NCBI RefSeq assembly: GCF_004124325.1
Contig: NZ_QBDT01000002.1
Location: 62,001-126,000 of the forward strand
Source of the DNA: Streptomyces sp. L2
Lineage (GTDB): Bacteria; Actinomycetota; Actinomycetes; Streptomycetales; Streptomycetaceae
Direction: 5' to 3'
DNA length: 64,000 nucleotides
The translations under genes were made by a program, and so were the position numbers. Below, in pieces: positions 45,183 through 53,436 of the stretch. Position 1 is the first letter of the stretch. Each line of letters starts with the position of its first letter. The notes under the pieces are model-generated. The model did no database searches and was not told where the DNA came from. It saw only the letters and a list, made by a program, of their open reading frames with translations.

Positions 45183-45674
45183 ATGACACTGTCCTCCAGG
45201 TCGAAGGCGATCCGATGGCTTGCTGCCGCAGCGGAGAATCCCCGAGTCTGCGAGCGCGACTGGCAGCGTGGCCGCCTGGATGTCCATCTCCTGACGGCCG
45301 GCCGCTTCTGGCACGTTGTGGTCGTCCCCGCGTGCCTGGGCCTGCGTGCGGCCGACATGCTCCATGAGATGCCCGAAGTCGGCTCCGGCCCTGTCCTGCT
45401 GGACAGCAGGAGGGGCGAAACCGGGTTCTTCCTGCCTCCCGTCCCCGACACCACATCGGTCGGCTATGGCGCCCGCCATGTCACCCGCGGAGGATGGATC
45501 ACCGTCCCGCCGCCGCACTGCCGCTGGGGAAACCTGCGCTGGCTCGTCCCGCCTGACGAAAAAGGCACCCTGACCACCCCCAAAGCCATGAAGCTCGCGA
45601 TGTACCGGGCTGCCTCAGAACACGTGTGTCCGCACAGCACCGCCGCCGGTCCAGTCCTGTCCTCACCCATCTAA
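45183..45674 (+). CDS. Conserved-looking Streptomyces hypothetical protein
   Basis: Encodes 163 residues from the ATG at 45183, preceded by GGGAGG. The protein has a regular alpha/beta appearance (SRSKAIRWLAAAAENPRVCE, DWQRGRLDVHLLTAGRFWHV, PVLLDSRRGETGFFLPPV, WITVPPPHCRWGNLRWLVPP) with a helical end (AMKLAMYRAASEH). I recall similar small soluble proteins in many Streptomyces genomes but cannot assign a function. It converges on the XRE regulator with a four-base overlap of stops. Confidence 0.65.
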   Translation: MTLSSRSKAIRWLAAAAENPRVCERDWQRGRLDVHLLTAGRFWHVVVVPACLGLRAADMLHEMPEVGSGPVLLDSRRGETGFFLPPVPDTTSVGYGARHVTRGGWITVPPPHCRWGNLRWLVPPDEKGTLTTPKAMKLAMYRAASEHVCPHSTAAGPVLSSPI

Positions 45675-46933
45675 GGGAGCGCGTCCACCCTTGTCGCGAG
45701 TGCCATGAGGTCCGGCGGCGCACCGGGCCCGTTGATGAGGACGAGTTCCCGGATCGCTTCCCGGGCCCCCACATCCCTGCGCATCATTTCCGGCACCAGT
45801 TCGTCGGCGCGGAGCATGCAGCTCAACGCTTCCTCGGTGTGGCGGCGCTGGGCGTGGGCTCGCCCCAGATACATCAGCAGTCTTCCCTGCTGCTCGGGAG
45901 GCAAGGAGGTCACGTCCACCTTGCCTCCCAGATCGAGGGCTTCACCGGCGTCGCCGAGGTCAAGGGCGACGGAGACCGCCTGGATCGTGACGCTGGCCGG
46001 TCCGAACGCGAGGTTGAAGTCGTTCCGCTCCCAGCCGACCCGGTCCGCGAGCGTTCGGGCTCTCGTGATGTGCTCGTGGGCTTTCGACCGTTGTGGACAC
46101 CGGGCGTACGCCCGAGCGAGTGCCAGATGCAGGGACCCGAGTACGGAGATGCCCCGCAGCGGTAGTTCGTTCTTCTGGTCGAGCACGATGAGCGCGTCGA
46201 TCGCCGTCTGCGCGGCATGCTCCGCCTGACCCAGACGCTCTACGCGCACGAATGCCTCCACCATTCGCAGGACGCCGACGCAGACGTGCAACGGGTCGCT
46301 CGATTTCTCAGCGGCCCAGACAGCTCGATCGGCGGCCACCCAGGCGGCGTCCGCCTCATCCTGCCGGACCAAAGTTGCGGCGAGTGCCTGATAGGCCCGG
46401 GCGAGCAGCAGGTACGCGGAGTCGCGATCGTCCGCTTCCACCACCCGTACCAGCTGCTCCAGGTCGGGCAAGAGACGCGTCAACAACCCGCTCACGGGGG
46501 CTAGTTGGCCCCCGAGGGTCAGCGTCTCGACGTTGTCCACCTCGGTGGCCAGCTGTGACAAGGACCGGCTGTGCCCGGACGTGGTGACTTCGAAGACCGT
46601 GCTTGCCGCTGGGTGCCCGGAGAGGAGCCGCCGCAGCCCTTCGAGGTCGTCGGACGCTTCCCGGTCCGTCTCGGCCCGGGTGACGGAAGCCGGCAGCGGC
46701 GCTCCTGGCCGGAGTTGACGCACGGACACGCCGAGCGCCGCCGCGAGCTGCTGCAGCACATCAATCCGCTCGATGGGCTGCACCCCTCGCTCGACCTGGG
46801 ACATCCAGCTCGAAGTCCGGTGGAGTGCTGCCGCAAGCCGCTGCTGCGTCAGACCACGTTCCTTCCTCAGCCGCTTCACATGCCGGCCGAAGGCGCGATC
46901 CTTTGGATCGACTTCCTTGCCGGTGGGCTTCAT
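45671..46933 (-). CDS. XRE-family regulator with TPR-like C-terminus
   Basis: Encodes 420 residues. A classical Cro/XRE helix-turn-helix is at about 16-72 (HVKRLRKERGLTQQRLAAAL, HRTSSWMSQVERGVQPIERI, LQQLAAALGVSVRQLRPG). About 300 residues of helical repeats follow (LLLARAYQALAATLVRQDEA, HVCVGVLRMVEAFVRVERLG, LGRAHAQRRHTEEALSCML). This is the common Streptomyces layout for regulators that bind DNA and sense a partner through the repeats. The start codon overlaps the stop of the upstream monooxygenase gene by four bases, so the two form an operon. Its target is unknown. Confidence 0.85.
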   Translation of the reverse strand: MKPTGKEVDPKDRAFGRHVKRLRKERGLTQQRLAAALHRTSSWMSQVERGVQPIERIDVLQQLAAALGVSVRQLRPGAPLPASVTRAETDREASDDLEGLRRLLSGHPAASTVFEVTTSGHSRSLSQLATEVDNVETLTLGGQLAPVSGLLTRLLPDLEQLVRVVEADDRDSAYLLLARAYQALAATLVRQDEADAAWVAADRAVWAAEKSSDPLHVCVGVLRMVEAFVRVERLGQAEHAAQTAIDALIVLDQKNELPLRGISVLGSLHLALARAYARCPQRSKAHEHITRARTLADRVGWERNDFNLAFGPASVTIQAVSVALDLGDAGEALDLGGKVDVTSLPPEQQGRLLMYLGRAHAQRRHTEEALSCMLRADELVPEMMRRDVGAREAIRELVLINGPGAPPDLMALATRVDALP

Positions 46934-47256
46934 GGTGCCTCCTGTGCGGCCGGGCGCTTGCCAGCCCGCTCTCCCAGGAACGTCACCTCCGTGGACAGCA
47001 GGTACTGTTCTCGTTCCCTCAACATCTCGCGGATATGAGGCTGGGACTCGTGCGCCTGGAACGCGGCTTCGTCCGCGTACAGCTCATAGAAGACGCGCAC
47101 CAAGGGGTCGTCTTCAGGCACGTGGCTGACGTAGACAAGGGTTCCCTGCTCCTTGCGGATGTCCTCCAGTGCGTGCTCCACGAGGGCGTCGAAGCGGGCG
47201 GCAGCGTCGGCGTCGCGGGTGGTGAAACGCACGATCAGCGCGTATCCGCCTGTCAC
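46930..47256 (-). CDS. Antibiotic-biosynthesis-monooxygenase (ABM) domain protein
   Basis: Encodes 108 residues with a single ferredoxin-like ABM domain (YALIVRFTTRDADAAARFDA, GTLVYVSHVPEDDPLVRVFY, ELYADEAAFQAHESQPHI). Small proteins of this type include quinone-forming monooxygenases and heme-degrading or stress proteins. No cofactor residues allow a choice. It is cotranscribed with, and overlaps by ATGA, the XRE regulator downstream. That suggests a small stress or signal-linked unit rather than part of a large antibiotic cluster. Confidence 0.82.
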   Translation of the reverse strand: MTGGYALIVRFTTRDADAAARFDALVEHALEDIRKEQGTLVYVSHVPEDDPLVRVFYELYADEAAFQAHESQPHIREMLREREQYLLSTEVTFLGERAGKRPAAQEAP

Positions 47257-48021
47257 TGGTCCTCCTGAAAGTCGTCACGCGCACACTCTCATATCTGAAG
47301 TGATCATGCCAGATTGCAAGAGAAATTTTCATACCCGTTGACTAGCACTGGAAGTGCGAGTTAGCTTCTGCTGTCATCGCGCTTCACTGAAGAGCGCTGC
47401 ATCTCTTCGCCGTCTGGGGGCCGGCGAACTCTTACGCGCCTGTATGAATTCGCGCGTTGCCACCAGTTCGAAGAGCCGTGTTGCGTCTTCCCAACGCGGC
47501 CCTGCCGGATGCAACCGGCACAGCCTGGCGAGCAGAAAGGCCGCATCGGCTTCTCACTGCTCCACTCGCAAGGAGGTTCGGATGTTTCGGAAGCGCTCCT
47601 ACGGCTCTCCTCCTCCACGCACACTCGCCGAGGTATCCGGCGCTGAATCGCAACGCGGTGGGGATCCCCTGGGCTCAGCCCTCTGAAGGGAGAGACGGGG
47701 CGTTCGAAGTCTTGGGGGGCTTCGGGCGCCTGGTTCGCGAAGGTATCGCCGAGGGGAGGGGCGCTGATGGATGGGCGCGACAACGCGATGTGCCGCGGGG
47801 AGAACTCAAGACAGCTGACCTGCGCGGGCAGCGAGACCTGCTTGCCTGAGGGGGGCGGCAGAGAAGGCACGATGCTGTCGGCGGTGAGCGCTGAGGACGT
47901 GTCAGGGAGAACGGGGACCGAACACGCGGAGTCGGCTGCCACGGGTGACCAAGAGGGGGCGGGGGGCCTCGAAGTACCGCTCCGCCCGCCATCGTCGCGA
48001 GGGGGAGAGAAGGGGGACGGC
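47257..48021. other. Stretch without a supported gene
   Basis: Long antisense frames exist on both strands (for example minus 47361-48089), but they are rich in Arg, Ser and Pro with no start signals. I take them as composition artefacts. Confidence 0.35.
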
Positions 48022-48108
48022 ATGGCGAACGCCGACAAGCGACGTCTGGAGGAGGAGCTCCGCCGTATAAACAAATTGTCTGACGACAACCGGCGGTTCC
48101 ATGGCTGA
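48022..48108 (+). CDS. 28-residue charged peptide, possible coupled leader
   Basis: MANADKRRLEEELRRINKLS and eight more residues: a short, highly charged helix with a purine-rich ribosome binding site (AGAAGGGGGACGG). Its 3' end overlaps the start of the next small gene (48101). It is below the usual size limit and may be a leader peptide or a tiny partner protein. Confidence 0.35.
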   Translation: MANADKRRLEEELRRINKLSDDNRRFHG

Positions 48109-48331
48109 CAGCCTCTACAGACGCTATCTCAGGGCCGCGGCTGTCCACGGTATGCACGGCGACACCTGCCCGTCCTGCTCGCCCCATGGACTGTGCCCGA
48201 TCGGGCACCGCGCGTACGACTCGTTCGTACGCCTCCAAGAGGCCTACCTCAACAGGCTCCGGGCAGACCACCGACGTCAGAGCGCGTCCCCCTCCGACCG
48301 GCGCCCCACACTTCCGCCCTCTGGTCAGTGA
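48101..48331 (+). CDS. Small Cys-containing hypothetical protein
   Basis: Encodes 76 residues: LYRRYLRAAAVHGMHGDTCP, SCSPHGLCPIGHRAYDSFVR and LQEAYLNRLRADHR. Three Cys and several His in the middle (CPSCSPHGLC) suggest a small metal-binding fold between two helices. It overlaps the 28-residue frame before it by 8 bases, suggesting translational coupling. A GC-rich stem (48349-48356 with 48370-48377) lies just after it. Family unknown. Confidence 0.5.
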   Translation: MADSLYRRYLRAAAVHGMHGDTCPSCSPHGLCPIGHRAYDSFVRLQEAYLNRLRADHRRQSASPSDRRPTLPPSGQ

Positions 48332-48773
48332 CCTGCTGCCGGGAGAAGGGCCGGGCCCGGGGAAGAGGCGCCCGGCCGGGCCCGCGAGACGCCTGACGGC
48401 AGCTCGAAGAGCCTCTCGCTGGACAGATCGGACCTAAAGGGATTTATATTACTTTTGTAGCGATCTATCGTGTGCCAGATCGCTGCGCAACCACGCCCAC
48501 CCACATCCGGGAAGTGACTCAGATGCCAAGAACGTCGCCGGATTAGAGAGTCCGAAAGCGGGACTCAACCACCTCGGGCACCGTCAGCGATCTACCTCTG
48601 AAGCTTCTATGGCGGGTAAGTCCCGCCGCTGCGTCTCGGGGGCGTGGCGCAGGACCTGCTTCTTCGTTCTGATGATCACCGCCCGTCCCTCATCTCCTCT
48701 CCCGCTGGGCTCGGTGAGATGACGGCCGCGGTGTGGTCTTGCCGACCGCCGATGACAACGTTGGGGTGAGGAG
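48332..48773. other. Intergenic region before the divIVA paralogue
   Basis: Includes an AT-rich tract (48438-48465, GGGATTTATATTACTTTTGT) that may hold a promoter for the gene at 48774. No gene is supported. Confidence 0.4.
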
Positions 48774-49685
48774 ATGCCGTTATCCCCCGAGGACGTACGG
48801 AACAAGCAGTTCACGACCGTCCGTCTCCGAGAAGGCTATGACGAGGACGAGGTCGACGCCTTCCTCGACAAGGTCGAAGCCGAACTGACCCGCCTTGTAC
48901 GCGAGAACAAGGAACTGCGTGCCAAGCTGGCTGCTGCCACCCCTCCCGCCGCGCAGAAACAGCCGGACGAGGCCAAGCCTCCCGAGCCGAAGCAGCAGCC
49001 CGACCCCCACGGACCCAGCGCGCTGGGTCCTGTCGGGCTGGCGTCCGAGTTGCCGAGCGGCATCCCGTCGGCAGCCGTTGTCCCCGGTGGTCAGGGCGGC
49101 CCGCACGGCCAAGGGCCCTTTGGCGGTCCGATGGGCGGCCCAGGCCAGGGCCCCGGCGGCGACAGCGCCGCCCGTGTCCTCTCACTGGCCCAGCAGACGG
49201 CCGACCAGGCGATCGCCGAGGCCCGCTCCGAGGCCAACAGGATCGTTGGCGAGGCCCGCGGCCGCGCCGAGGGTCTGGAGCGTGACGCTCGTGCCAGGGC
49301 GGATGCGCTCGAACGGGACGCGCGGGAGAAGCACCGTGCCGCGATCGGCTCCCTCGAGTCCGCCCGCGCCACGCTGGAGCGCAAGGTCGAGGACCTGCGC
49401 GGCTTCGAGCGCGAGTACCGCTCACGTCTGAAGTCGTACCTGGAATCCCAGCTGCGCCACCTGGAAACGTCGCAGGCCGACGACGCTGTGACCACCTCTC
49501 CCCCAATGCCCCTTCCCCCGGCGGCCCCGGCTCCGCCCATGCCACCGGCCGGAACGAGCCCTTCATCCTACGGCGGCCAACAGATGCCCCCTTCAATGCA
49601 CCAGGCCGTGGTGCAGGGGCCCTCGGCGATGGGGCATGCGTCCCCGGGGAGACGAGGGTTCCTTCTCGACGACGACGACAACTGA
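48774..49685 (+). CDS. divIVA: DivIVA/Wag31 paralogue (polar growth scaffold)
   Basis: Encodes 303 residues. The N-terminal domain (1-60) has the DivIVA signature VRNKQFTTVRLREGYDEDEV, then DAFLDKVEAELTRLVREN, with the exposed membrane-binding tip. A Pro/Gly/Gln-rich linker (60-135) leads to a long coiled coil (about 138-235: RVLSLAQQTADQAIAEARSE, KVEDLRGFEREYRSRLKSYL) and a conserved acidic end GFLLDDDDN. It closely resembles chromosomal Streptomyces DivIVA, which is longer (near 400 residues as I recall), with a shorter linker. DivIVA marks hyphal tips, recruits wall synthesis and contacts ParB-bound DNA through partner proteins. The third codon is TTA (48780-48782), unlikely in an essential vegetative gene. 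It is therefore probably an extra, development-timed copy. Confidence 0.85.
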   Translation: MPLSPEDVRNKQFTTVRLREGYDEDEVDAFLDKVEAELTRLVRENKELRAKLAAATPPAAQKQPDEAKPPEPKQQPDPHGPSALGPVGLASELPSGIPSAAVVPGGQGGPHGQGPFGGPMGGPGQGPGGDSAARVLSLAQQTADQAIAEARSEANRIVGEARGRAEGLERDARARADALERDAREKHRAAIGSLESARATLERKVEDLRGFEREYRSRLKSYLESQLRHLETSQADDAVTTSPPMPLPPAAPAPPMPPAGTSPSSYGGQQMPPSMHQAVVQGPSAMGHASPGRRGFLLDDDDN

Positions 49686-49713
49686 CCGTCTCCCACGTCT
49701 GCGGGCGTTGGCA

Positions 49714-49768
49714 GCGCACAGTTCGGTGGGCCCCCGGCATTGCGCCGGGGGCCCACCGAACTGTGCGC
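49714..49768 (+). terminator. Very strong hairpin after divIVA
   Basis: A perfect 25-bp inverted repeat (49714-49738 with 49744-49768) around a 5-base loop (ATTGC). It starts 28 bases after the divIVA stop and ends 100 bases before the next gene. It is the longest perfect stem in the window. Confidence 0.85.
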
Positions 49769-49867
49769 GAGTTCGTTGCCGCGGAGGCACCTGGCAGTGA
49801 TCGGGTAGGTGCGCTGTCCTACCATCTCCTGGATCAACCGGCAGGAAGACAAAGGGAGCTGACCTGC

Positions 49868-52102
49868 ATGCGATTACCCTCGATAGGGCTCCGTACGACA
49901 GCACTGACGGCGATGACCGCCTCCTTGGTGGCCGTAGGAATGGCGCCGCCGGCCACGGCGCTCACCCCAGGACTCGCCGTGACGGCGGATGCGCTGCCGA
50001 CCTGGCAGACCAACGGCATTGTGTGGTCGATGGCCGAGGCGGGCGGGGTGATCTTCGCAGGCGGTACGTTCTCCGCGATAAGGCCGCCGGACGCACCGGC
50101 TGGCAGCGATGAGCGGCCCGCGATGAACTTTGTCGCACTGAACGCGGCGACAGGTGAGCCAACCTCCTGCACCCTGTCGTTCACGGTGGGATCCGGCCTG
50201 GCGACGGTGCGGGCCCTGGCGGTGTCACCGGACCACAAGACGCTGTACGCGGGCGGCCGCTTCGGGGCGGTCAACGGTGTCAAGGTAAGCAATGTGGCGG
50301 CCATCGACCTCGCCACCTGCGCCCCGAGGAACAACTTCAAGGTCGCCGTCAACGCCACCGTGCGGGCTCTGGCCACGGCTGGTGGCAACGTCTATCTCGG
50401 CGGCGACTTCACTTCCGTCGCGGGTCGGCCCCGCCGCTACTTCGCCTCGGTGACCGAGGCTGGGGCTCTTCGTTCATGGAAGGCGAACGCCGATGAGGTG
50501 GGCCGCGCCGTCGAGGTAACCCCGAACGGCAGGGACGTTCTCCTTGGTGGTGACTTCTTCCACCTGAACGGGGCCGACTCGCATGCCCTCGCCGTCGTCA
50601 GCAGTGCGACCGGCAGCCTCACCAAACGGTATCCCCTCGGCTTCTTTCCCGCTCCGACGGTGGTCAAGGACATCGCGACCGACAGCACCGGCTTCTACAC
50701 GGCGCAGGAAGGCAATCCACTGGAGGGGCGGATCGCCTTCCGTCTGTCCGACTTCAACCAGCGCTGGCGTGACACCTGCCTGGGCGCGACTCAGGCGGTC
50801 ACCGTCTTCAAGGGAGTGCTCTACTCCGGGTCGCACACGCACAGTTGCGCAGGAGCCTTTCCGAACAGGACGCGCCAGCATCTGCTCGCGCAGTCAGTGA
50901 ACGGACCCGCTCTGCTGGGCTGGTACCCCGACACCAACGATGGGCTCGGTGAGCACATCGGGCCCCGGGTACTGACCACCGCGACGGCGAACGGCAGAGA
51001 CTACCTGTGGGCAGGGGGAGAGTTCACCAAGGTCAACGGCCTGCCGCAGCAGGGGCTGACCCGGTTTGCGAGCGGCCCCGACACGGGGGCACCGTCAGTG
51101 CCGCAGGTCAACGGATCCAGCACCACGCGCGGCCGGATCGATGTGCGCTGGCAGGCCAGTCTCGACCCGGACGACAGGCGGTTGACCTACCGTGTGTACC
51201 GCGACGGATCGGACAAGCCGATCCACACGGTCACCGGCTCCTCCATCTTCTGGAGACGTCCCCAGCTGACCTTCACTGACACCCACGTCTCCCCTGGATC
51301 GACCTACACCTACCGGGTCACCGCCAGCGACGGCACCAACACCAGCGCCTCCTCCACCCCTGTCAAGGTGACCGCTGCCACGGCATCCAACCGGTACGCA
51401 CAACAAGTCGTGGCCGACCGGCCCCTCCTGTACTGGCGGTTCGAGGAAACCGGAGGGACCTTCGCCGCGGACACCTCCGGAACCAACAACGGCGGCAATC
51501 ACCGCGGCGGCCCCGCCCGCGGGGTAGCCCCTGGTGCCGTAGCGGGCTCACACGCTGCCGTCGGGTACGGCGGTGCGGACGAATACACCTACAGCGACCG
51601 CGCCGCGTATGCGCCGGCCTCGTACACACTGGAAGCCTGGTTCAACACGACCACGAAGGCGGGGGGCAAGCTTGTCGGCTTCGGCAATGGAAACGAGCGG
51701 CCCGGCAGCCGCCGCGACAAACACATCTACATGACCAATGACGGCCGACTGGTCTTCGGGGTCATCAGCGGCTCCCAGCACGTCATCGCCACCGGCCCGG
51801 GCTTCAACAACGGGGCGTGGCACCATGTCGTCGCCACGCAAGGGCCGGACGGCATGCGCCTGTACGTGGACGGAAAGCTTCGGGCGCACAACCAGTCCCT
51901 GACCACCAGCCAGAAGTACCGCGGCTACTGGCAGGTCGGCGGCGACCAGCCGAAGGGCGGGAACGGGCCCGAGCACGTACCGGCCTGGCCCAGGCGCCCC
52001 GAGAGCTGGTACTTCAAGGGCAAGATCGACGAAGTGGCCGTATACCCGCGTGCCCTGGCACCTGCTCAGGTCGCACGGCACTACACCCTCGGCACGCGCT
52101 AG
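49868..52102 (+). CDS. Secreted protein with beta-propeller, FnIII and LamG domains
   Basis: Encodes 744 residues from the ATG at 49868 (MRLPSIGLRT), which gives a signal peptide (LTAMTASLVAVGMAPPATAL). A propeller-like region (about 40-400) has repeated GG-x-F-x-x-V/I-NG units (VIFAGGTFSAI, LYAGGRFGAVNG, VYLGGDFTSVAG, LWAGGEFTKVNG). A fibronectin-III domain (about 410-500) and a C-terminal concanavalin-like LamG domain (about 510-740: VADRPLLYWRFEETGG, LEAWFNTTTKAGGKLVGF, WHHVVATQGPDGMRLYVDGK) follow. It is likely extracellular and glycan-binding. No catalytic residues are evident. The third codon is TTA (49874-49876), as in the neighbouring divIVA paralogue. Confidence 0.85.
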   Translation: MRLPSIGLRTTALTAMTASLVAVGMAPPATALTPGLAVTADALPTWQTNGIVWSMAEAGGVIFAGGTFSAIRPPDAPAGSDERPAMNFVALNAATGEPTSCTLSFTVGSGLATVRALAVSPDHKTLYAGGRFGAVNGVKVSNVAAIDLATCAPRNNFKVAVNATVRALATAGGNVYLGGDFTSVAGRPRRYFASVTEAGALRSWKANADEVGRAVEVTPNGRDVLLGGDFFHLNGADSHALAVVSSATGSLTKRYPLGFFPAPTVVKDIATDSTGFYTAQEGNPLEGRIAFRLSDFNQRWRDTCLGATQAVTVFKGVLYSGSHTHSCAGAFPNRTRQHLLAQSVNGPALLGWYPDTNDGLGEHIGPRVLTTATANGRDYLWAGGEFTKVNGLPQQGLTRFASGPDTGAPSVPQVNGSSTTRGRIDVRWQASLDPDDRRLTYRVYRDGSDKPIHTVTGSSIFWRRPQLTFTDTHVSPGSTYTYRVTASDGTNTSASSTPVKVTAATASNRYAQQVVADRPLLYWRFEETGGTFAADTSGTNNGGNHRGGPARGVAPGAVAGSHAAVGYGGADEYTYSDRAAYAPASYTLEAWFNTTTKAGGKLVGFGNGNERPGSRRDKHIYMTNDGRLVFGVISGSQHVIATGPGFNNGAWHHVVATQGPDGMRLYVDGKLRAHNQSLTTSQKYRGYWQVGGDQPKGGNGPEHVPAWPRRPESWYFKGKIDEVAVYPRALAPAQVARHYTLGTR

Positions 52103-52330
52103 TCACAGTGACGACCGCGAGGCGTGCGGCCGTGACCCCTTGACGGCCGCACGCCGACCCACGTACCACCGTCGCGGAGCGCTCTGCCCTCTCCACCTGA
52201 GGTGTGAGGACCCACCCGCCCCTCCCCTTCACCAGGCGAATCGTGGTGAGTGGGTGGAATGTGACAGAGCGACAGGGGCTCACCACGCCACCGATTCACA
52301 GAATGTGAATCGACCGGCAGACTCAGAGGC

Positions 52331-53155
52331 ATGCCACGATCGACCAGGAAACCGGCCAAGCCCGCGAGGCCGCTACTCAAGCCCCCTGTCCGGATCGGCA
52401 GACTGGATACGGCAGCGCTCTTGGGCACCGTGCGTCAACTCCACGAAGACACGGAGGACGAGAACGTCAGCCGGATGCCGGCAGATGAAGAACTCTTCCA
52501 GGCTCTGCTGTTTCTGGAAGCCCACGCCGGTGCCCTGAAGAGCGGTGCGGCACGCCGTGAGGCCGCGCTGACGCGGGTGAAGTTGTGGGAGTACCTCCGC
52601 GAGCAGGCGGACATCCATCAGGTCCGGGCCATCGAGGACGCCCGGGCAGCGCACGTGGAGTGGTCTGCCCTTGCTGATGCCCTTGCCGTCAATACACCCA
52701 GTGCGGCCTACAACAAGGCGAAGCGCCTGCAAGCCACCACGCTCACGGATCCAGAGCGTGGTGATCGGCCGGTACGCCGCACGCCGGAGGCCGTTCTCGA
52801 AGCCGAGCGGCGAGCGGCCGCCAAGGCCGCCGCGGAGCAGCGAGCGCAACAGGAAGCCGCGCGCCACCATGCGCTGCTGGCGCCGGTCGCACAACGCCTC
52901 CTCGACCAGCGGGCTGACCTGGATGACGACGAGGACGTCACCTTCTGGCTCGATCAGATTGCGGCCGTTCTTCCTGACTGCCAGACCCCCACCCAGATCG
53001 TCAGCCTGGAAAGGTACGTGGAAGCCCTGGTCCGCGTCCTGGCGAGGATTGAACGAGCGAGTGGACGGCCTGTGGCACAGACCAACGAGGCCCGCCTCGC
53101 TTACGCCGCCGCGGCCACACTGATCAGTGCCTCACGGGTACGGCCGGCGCTCTGA
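52331..53155 (+). CDS. Hypothetical protein upstream of parAB, possible DNA-binding
   Basis: Encodes 274 residues, starting with a basic, Pro-rich tail (MPRSTRKPAKPARPLLKPPV). The central part contains a possible helix-turn-helix (VEWSALADALAVNTPSAAYN, then KAKRLQATTLTDPER) and is followed by an Ala/Gln/Arg-rich coiled coil (EAVLEAERRAAAKAAAEQRA). The C-terminus is helical. It lies 280 bases before parA, with two parS-like palindromes between them, in the same direction. A role in replicon maintenance is plausible but inferred from place only. No known family recognised. Confidence 0.6.
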   Translation: MPRSTRKPAKPARPLLKPPVRIGRLDTAALLGTVRQLHEDTEDENVSRMPADEELFQALLFLEAHAGALKSGAARREAALTRVKLWEYLREQADIHQVRAIEDARAAHVEWSALADALAVNTPSAAYNKAKRLQATTLTDPERGDRPVRRTPEAVLEAERRAAAKAAAEQRAQQEAARHHALLAPVAQRLLDQRADLDDDEDVTFWLDQIAAVLPDCQTPTQIVSLERYVEALVRVLARIERASGRPVAQTNEARLAYAAAATLISASRVRPAL

Positions 53156-53281
53156 GCGGCCGGGGTGACTTGTCCCGGCTCGACACCACGCAAGCGGGAT
53201 GTCCTCACAGGACCGGGCGGTGTTCGCTTCACTCCCCCGCCCTCAGTGGCAACGCCTCAAGCACCCCATGGCCGTCGTGCT

Positions 53282-53298
53282 CTATTACGGCGTAATAG
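53282..53298. promoter_or_regulatory. parS-like palindrome 1
   Basis: CTATTACGGCGTAATAG, two perfect 8-base arms around a single G. The same sequence recurs at 53328-53344 and 55481-55497, and with one change at 55589-55605. It is a likely ParB-binding site upstream of parA. Confidence 0.7.
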
Positions 53299-53327
53299 CG
53301 GCGATCGCCTCAACGACCCACGGTGGG

Positions 53328-53344
53328 CTATTACGGCGTAATAG
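53328..53344. promoter_or_regulatory. parS-like palindrome 2
   Basis: Exact second copy, 46 bases from the first and about 90 bases before the chosen parA start. A separate CTAACGT/ACGTTAG inverted pair (53387-53393, 53417-53423) closer to parA may be an operator. Confidence 0.7.
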
Positions 53345-53436
53345 GCTCCTGACGCCGACTCACGACGCGATGCTCACCTGAACTAGCTAACGTGTCGGTG
53401 CTTCCAAGGAGAGTGAACGTTAGTAAGGTGTCTCCC

